Positions 59,973 to 64,000 of a stretch of 64,000 bases of DNA are shown here, in pieces. A program made the position numbers and the translations under genes. Position 1 is the first letter of the stretch; every line of letters begins with the position of its first letter. The notes beneath the pieces are model-generated. The model made no database searches and was not told where the DNA came from. It worked only from the letters and a program-made list of their open reading frames with translations. This DNA is from Typha latifolia (taxonomy: Eukaryota > Streptophyta > Magnoliopsida > Poales > Typhaceae): positions 8,804,001 through 8,868,000 of the forward strand of contig CM034105.1 of NCBI GenBank assembly GCA_019914945.1, in the 5' to 3' direction.

Positions 59973-61735
59973 ATCCACGATAACCTTTTCTCTATGTGAG
60001 TCGAGATCCAGTTCCGTCTATAGATTTAGACTCGTAATGATTGTAGGGTTGCGCCCAATCACCGTCATTAATGCCAATCGCCTCCAACCTCTCGGTCGAG
60101 TTTACCTCATCGCAGGGAGCTTTCTTACACCCTTTTTCTACTACTTTGTGATCCACTGGTGAGATCGTGCGCCATCGTGGTCGTTGGCCATGGACGAGTA
60201 CTTTCCACCGTCGGTCGGCTTAGCCAACCACCCTTCTCCTCGTGCAAGTCACTAAGACTGCGAGGAAGAGGTTAAATGCGGTTGACGAACCATCGACGAC
60301 AAAGATCGTCGGCGACCTCTTTTTTTCCCCTCTTATGGTGAACTCTATTGAAAAAGATGAAGGTTGAGCTCAAGCTAACCCGAGCCAAATCCTTTATGGG
60401 TTTTGGATTTTGGGGCAGGTTGGGGTGGGTCATCATTAAACCAATGATATTGGACTGGTGGACACAGCCTAAGTCCTTAGGACAGATTTTTATTTCAAAA
60501 GACAATGATATTGGTTAAATTAAAATATATTATTTATTTATTATTAAATATAGTTATTTTTCTTAACATATGCACTATATATTTTAGTCGGTTTATCTAA
60601 ACTTAGGTTAGTGGGTTTACTTATATTTGTTTATCTATCTCATACTTTGTTCTTTTATATTATCACGTATCTTTCTATGCACAAATCAAATACTATATTT
60701 ATGTGTGCAAAATATATGACTTAATACTGCTATGCTTCGTGCAATAGCAATTTAGTTTATCATGAGTATTAGTGAAAAAATATAATTGATGATTGATGTA
60801 ACTTCGATAACAACCCATGTATAGATCGCATTATGACATTCTATAATGACTCAAGTCTACTTAAAAGTCTAAGGGGACAGTCCGATTTTAAATCAATACG
60901 ATGACTTTCTTAGATGACTTTGGCGAGATTAGAAAACAATCTCAGGTTAGACCGAAAGACTTCTTATGGTGACTCTCATTTCTCTCAATAGTTAGTCAAA
61001 TGGACTGGATAAGTTTATCACAAAGCAACACCTTATAATGATCCTTAGGAAAAGAGAAAGGGTTTGCTTATCACATAACAGGACCTTTTGGTGACCCTAA
61101 ATGGATTGGTTATGAGAAAAAGACCCAAACGCCTTCTCGAGATAATTTCTAGTTAATGTAGATCCACAAGATATAAACCTAATTGAGACATGATATTAGT
61201 AATATTAAAAAAAATAGCATATTGATGATAAGCATGTTATGTGATATGACTTACATTATTATTCCTTATACAGTTATTACTATTGCTATTATAAGCATGT
61301 TAACTATTTATTTTATAATTTATATATCGTCAAATTTGGAGATTTATTTTAAAGCTATGTTTATAAATTTCGGATTTATTTGGCTTTTCAGTGGATTCCA
61401 CTCATGGAGCTATATTTATTAACTCATGGAATCCCCACTAATATTTCAAGTACTAGCCAGCGTGGCAACTAAGTGAGATGCACTAGGACCCTACCTCCGC
61501 ATAAGATTTACCCTTTTCCTCTTTCAATTGTATCATTATGTTCTAAACTATATATTAATTTCGTTTGCAGGAGATACATTAGTGACAAAATTCATCAATT
61601 TTTTAGTATATTTATTTGGAGTTGTAATTTATATTGAATTTCTTGTTATTGTGGACTTAGAAAATTAAGCTTCGTATATCTCAAGCATATTGAGATAGAT
61701 GGCTAATCATAATTTCAATTTTAAGTTGTGACATT
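59973..61735 (+). mobile_element. LTR, family D, copy 3
   Basis: The tail (about 61385-61735) matches copies 1, 2 and 4: 'cagtggattccactcatgga', then 'actagccagcgtggcaact', then an end near TTGTGACA (61735). The 5' part is poorly preserved. No primer-binding site follows, so it is a solo or truncated LTR. Confidence 0.5.
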
Positions 61736-62610
61736 TGTCATTGTGAATAAGAACTACTGATAGGACCTCCTACATTGAGATCAACTCAAAGAGGATATTT
61801 ATGGGTTGCATGCGCTTCAAGGTAGATCATTAATGGGCATATACTAATACATTTTCCTAATCACTGCCAGATTTGTAGTAAATTTGTAATGTGCAAAAAG
61901 AAAATACTTTCGATTTCTTTTCTTGGATTGATTTTCTCATGTCTCCTAGAGTTAAGGATTCTGGCCAGAACATAAAGAGGATTGACGGGCTAGAATTAGA
62001 TATTATAAAAACTAAAACATTCTCCATCATGGAAGAGACAAATAAAAGGAACGAGGAGTTGCTCATCCACCTTGTTGCAGCTAGGTAAAGGAGAAGATGC
62101 TGACTTTTTATTTCTTTATAGTGATGACAATATGTCTTCTAGTCTATCCGGATAAGCAAGCAACTTATCACTGATGAAAGCTTGTAATTGTTTCTAATTG
62201 TAGCGAAAATATCTATTGAATGCCATAAATGCATTATGCAGTGTCAGAATCTATCATCTAATGAATGTCATCAGCAATACCCTCAACAAGCAACCTATCA
62301 AAAAAATTATCTAATCAAAACATCTAATTAATGTCATCAACAACACCATCAATGCATTATGCAATATCCTCAGTAAGCAACCTATCAAAACATTTCCTAA
62401 GAGTAAATAGATTTGCAATTTTTCTTCTGCTTTAGACAATCTCCTCCAATGCCTAGCTTCTAGTGACTTCTTCCCCAATGTGTGAGACTGTGAGTTCAAT
62501 ATCAACATAATTCAAAGTTGAGAAGGGAGTTATGTTGCGTAGTATTTTGGGGGTGACGAAAAGAGGAAGAAGGTAGAGATCTCTCATTCACAATTCTGGC
62601 AGCAAACATG
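61736..62610. other. Unassigned DNA with a short tandem duplication
   Basis: An open frame at 61891-62088 (plus) encodes 65 charged residues with no recognised domain. Between 62215 and 62400 a block 'atgcattatgca...caagcaacctatcaaaa' is present twice, about 90 bp apart. If GP210 continues to the right, this is intron. Confidence 0.3.
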
Positions 62611-62619
62611 ATAACCCAC

Positions 62620-62989
62620 CATTGTTTTAATAAACTTCCGCCTTAATGCCTAGGCTCCCGCCTTAGATAGAATATAGCTAGGCTCTACTTGGGTTTCACC
62701 TAGGTCGCCGCCTTAGCATCTCATATCATATTTTAGTATGTAGATTTACCTTGAAAGTCAAAATTATTGCACATGCTGATGAACTAGTGGATTCTAATAA
62801 CTTACTGTAGTTCTTAACAAGAATGTATTAGTATATTAATTTTAACTTCTTCTCTAACTATTATTTCTTTTTTTTATTTCTTTTTTTAAAATCTAGAATT
62901 CTGGACACCTGCCTAGGCACCCGAGTGGTGCTTAGTGCTACATGGTCCCTTGTCCGCCCATCTACCGCCTAAAGTCTTTTAAAACCTTG
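62620..62989. mobile_element. Small hAT-like element
   Basis: Ends CATTGTTTTAATAAACTT and, on the opposite strand, CAAGGTTTTAAAAGACTT form an imperfect 18-bp inverted repeat, followed by CGCC/GGCG-rich subterminal sequence on both sides and an AT-rich core. A target duplication is not recognisable. Confidence 0.55.
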
Positions 62990-64000
62990 ACCTATATTAG
63001 GTTATAGAGTGAGGCAGTATTGTCCAATCAATACTTGTAAGGATAGAGAGATAATTTTAATTTATCAACTACTCAATGTAAAATACTAATATTTCCCATC
63101 CAATTATAGTAGAAAGGTAACTTTATAGTAGTTGTTAACGATGTCTATGGATTTTACATGAGACCAAATTATAATTAAGCCCAAACTTTAAGGTGGCATT
63201 TGGTTCATGGCTAAGGATTTCCCTTGTATTTGGTTAGAGACCACTAACCATGTTTAGTAATCAAATCGTAGTCTATTCCTAAATAAGTTCAAGGTGTGAG
63301 AAAAGATGAAAAATAAATGGGTCAAATTTGAATTATTCTCAAATTATAAATTTACCCATAAAATGCTCATCACTTATCTTCTATAAATTTAATAATAATA
63401 TCTTGGTACTAATATCATTAATTTCTCTCTAAAATTAATATTTTTCACTTTTTCATGTCACATCAAATATATTAATGACCCCTTTATTTCGAATCCTCTC
63501 ACATATCCACAATTTTCCTCTAAAAAAATAAAACTTATGAAGCCCTCAATAGCTTATAAGATGGTTGTGTGTAAGCCCACAATAGCTTACCAAGATTTTA
63601 TCATTTCCTTGAATTAAGTCCGCAATATTGAGGACTTCTTGAAAAAAGGTTACCTTACATGTTTGCTTATACTAAGCCCACAACATTTTTTTTTAAATGG
63701 TAACCTTAATGGTTGCAAGCAAGCTTTGTAGTCCACAATGGACTTGTAGGCCTGCAAGCCTTTTAGGAAAAAAAAAATGATACTCTTATTGGTTCTGCCG
63801 TTGTAAGCCTTAAGCCCCTAACCATGCCGGCTTGCAGGCTTAATGCTTGTCAACCTAGACGCCTAAAGACTTAAGGGGGAGAAAAAACAAAAACAAAACA
63901 ACATAATCTTTTAATAGTTGCAGGCATACAAGCCTTAAGCCTGCAACCATAGACTTAAGACTTGTAAGACAGCAACCATTTGGAATTCTGTCAAAAAATT
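62990..64000. other. AT-rich DNA with AAGCCT/AGGCTT-rich stretch
   Basis: No gene recognised. From about 63540 to the end, words such as gcttgcaggctta, aagccttaagcc and gcctgcaa recur in both orientations, suggesting part of a foldback-type repeat that continues out of the window. Confidence 0.3.

Noticed and set aside
62612..62997. An 8-bp target duplication around the element at 62620-62989
   Set aside because: The flanks taacccac and acctatat do not match. The element call rests on its inverted ends only.

Overview
This is nuclear DNA of a flowering plant. It is AT-rich, full of long introns and diverged transposable elements, and carries two recognisable host genes, both on the minus strand. 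Both are assembled here from splice junctions that keep one reading frame throughout. I cannot name the species. I found no operons, CRISPR arrays, rRNA or prokaryotic signatures, and no convincing new biological system; the unusual content is in the repeats.

Host gene 1 (7269-16983, minus) is a complete RH30-type DEAD-box RNA helicase: ten coding exons, 1,890 nt including the stop, 629 residues, with all helicase motifs and an RGG-rich N-terminal region. Host gene 2 (23711-47461, minus) is the C-terminal half of the plant nuclear-pore membrane glycoprotein GP210/NUP210: 21 exons, 2,796 nt, 931 codons plus stop, ending in a transmembrane helix and a short tail. Its N-terminal half is not recognisable in the 16.5 kb to the right. 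Either the next intron is longer than 16.5 kb and leaves the window, or the gene is cut.

Repeats by region. 1-6250: an LTR end with a doubled primer-binding site, an inverted LTR copy facing it, a fragment of another LTR family and a degenerate tandem array. 7269-16983: the helicase introns hold an LTR-like fragment, a LINE reverse-transcriptase relic and one 'GGCACG' element. 17-23.7 kb: intergenic DNA with two LTR fragments and an ATT microsatellite. 23.7-47.5 kb: the GP210 introns hold two hAT-like elements with exact 8-bp target duplications, an LTR plus gag relic, a gypsy reverse-transcriptase relic, a long imperfect hairpin and further LTR pieces. 47.9-60 kb: a nest of at least four levels. 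A degraded gypsy element (A) is cut by an LTR (C), which is split by an internally deleted chromovirus-like gypsy element (B, 53618-59656, target duplication ctatc), which is split by a hAT-like element (54379-55191, target duplication gtactacc). 60-64 kb: another LTR copy and small repeats.

The two host proteins have no known joint pathway. One remodels RNA and the other anchors or lines the nuclear pore; they simply lie in tandem orientation. Transposon coding frames are closed mainly by TAG codons explainable by C-to-T or G-to-A transitions, as expected for long-methylated, silenced elements.
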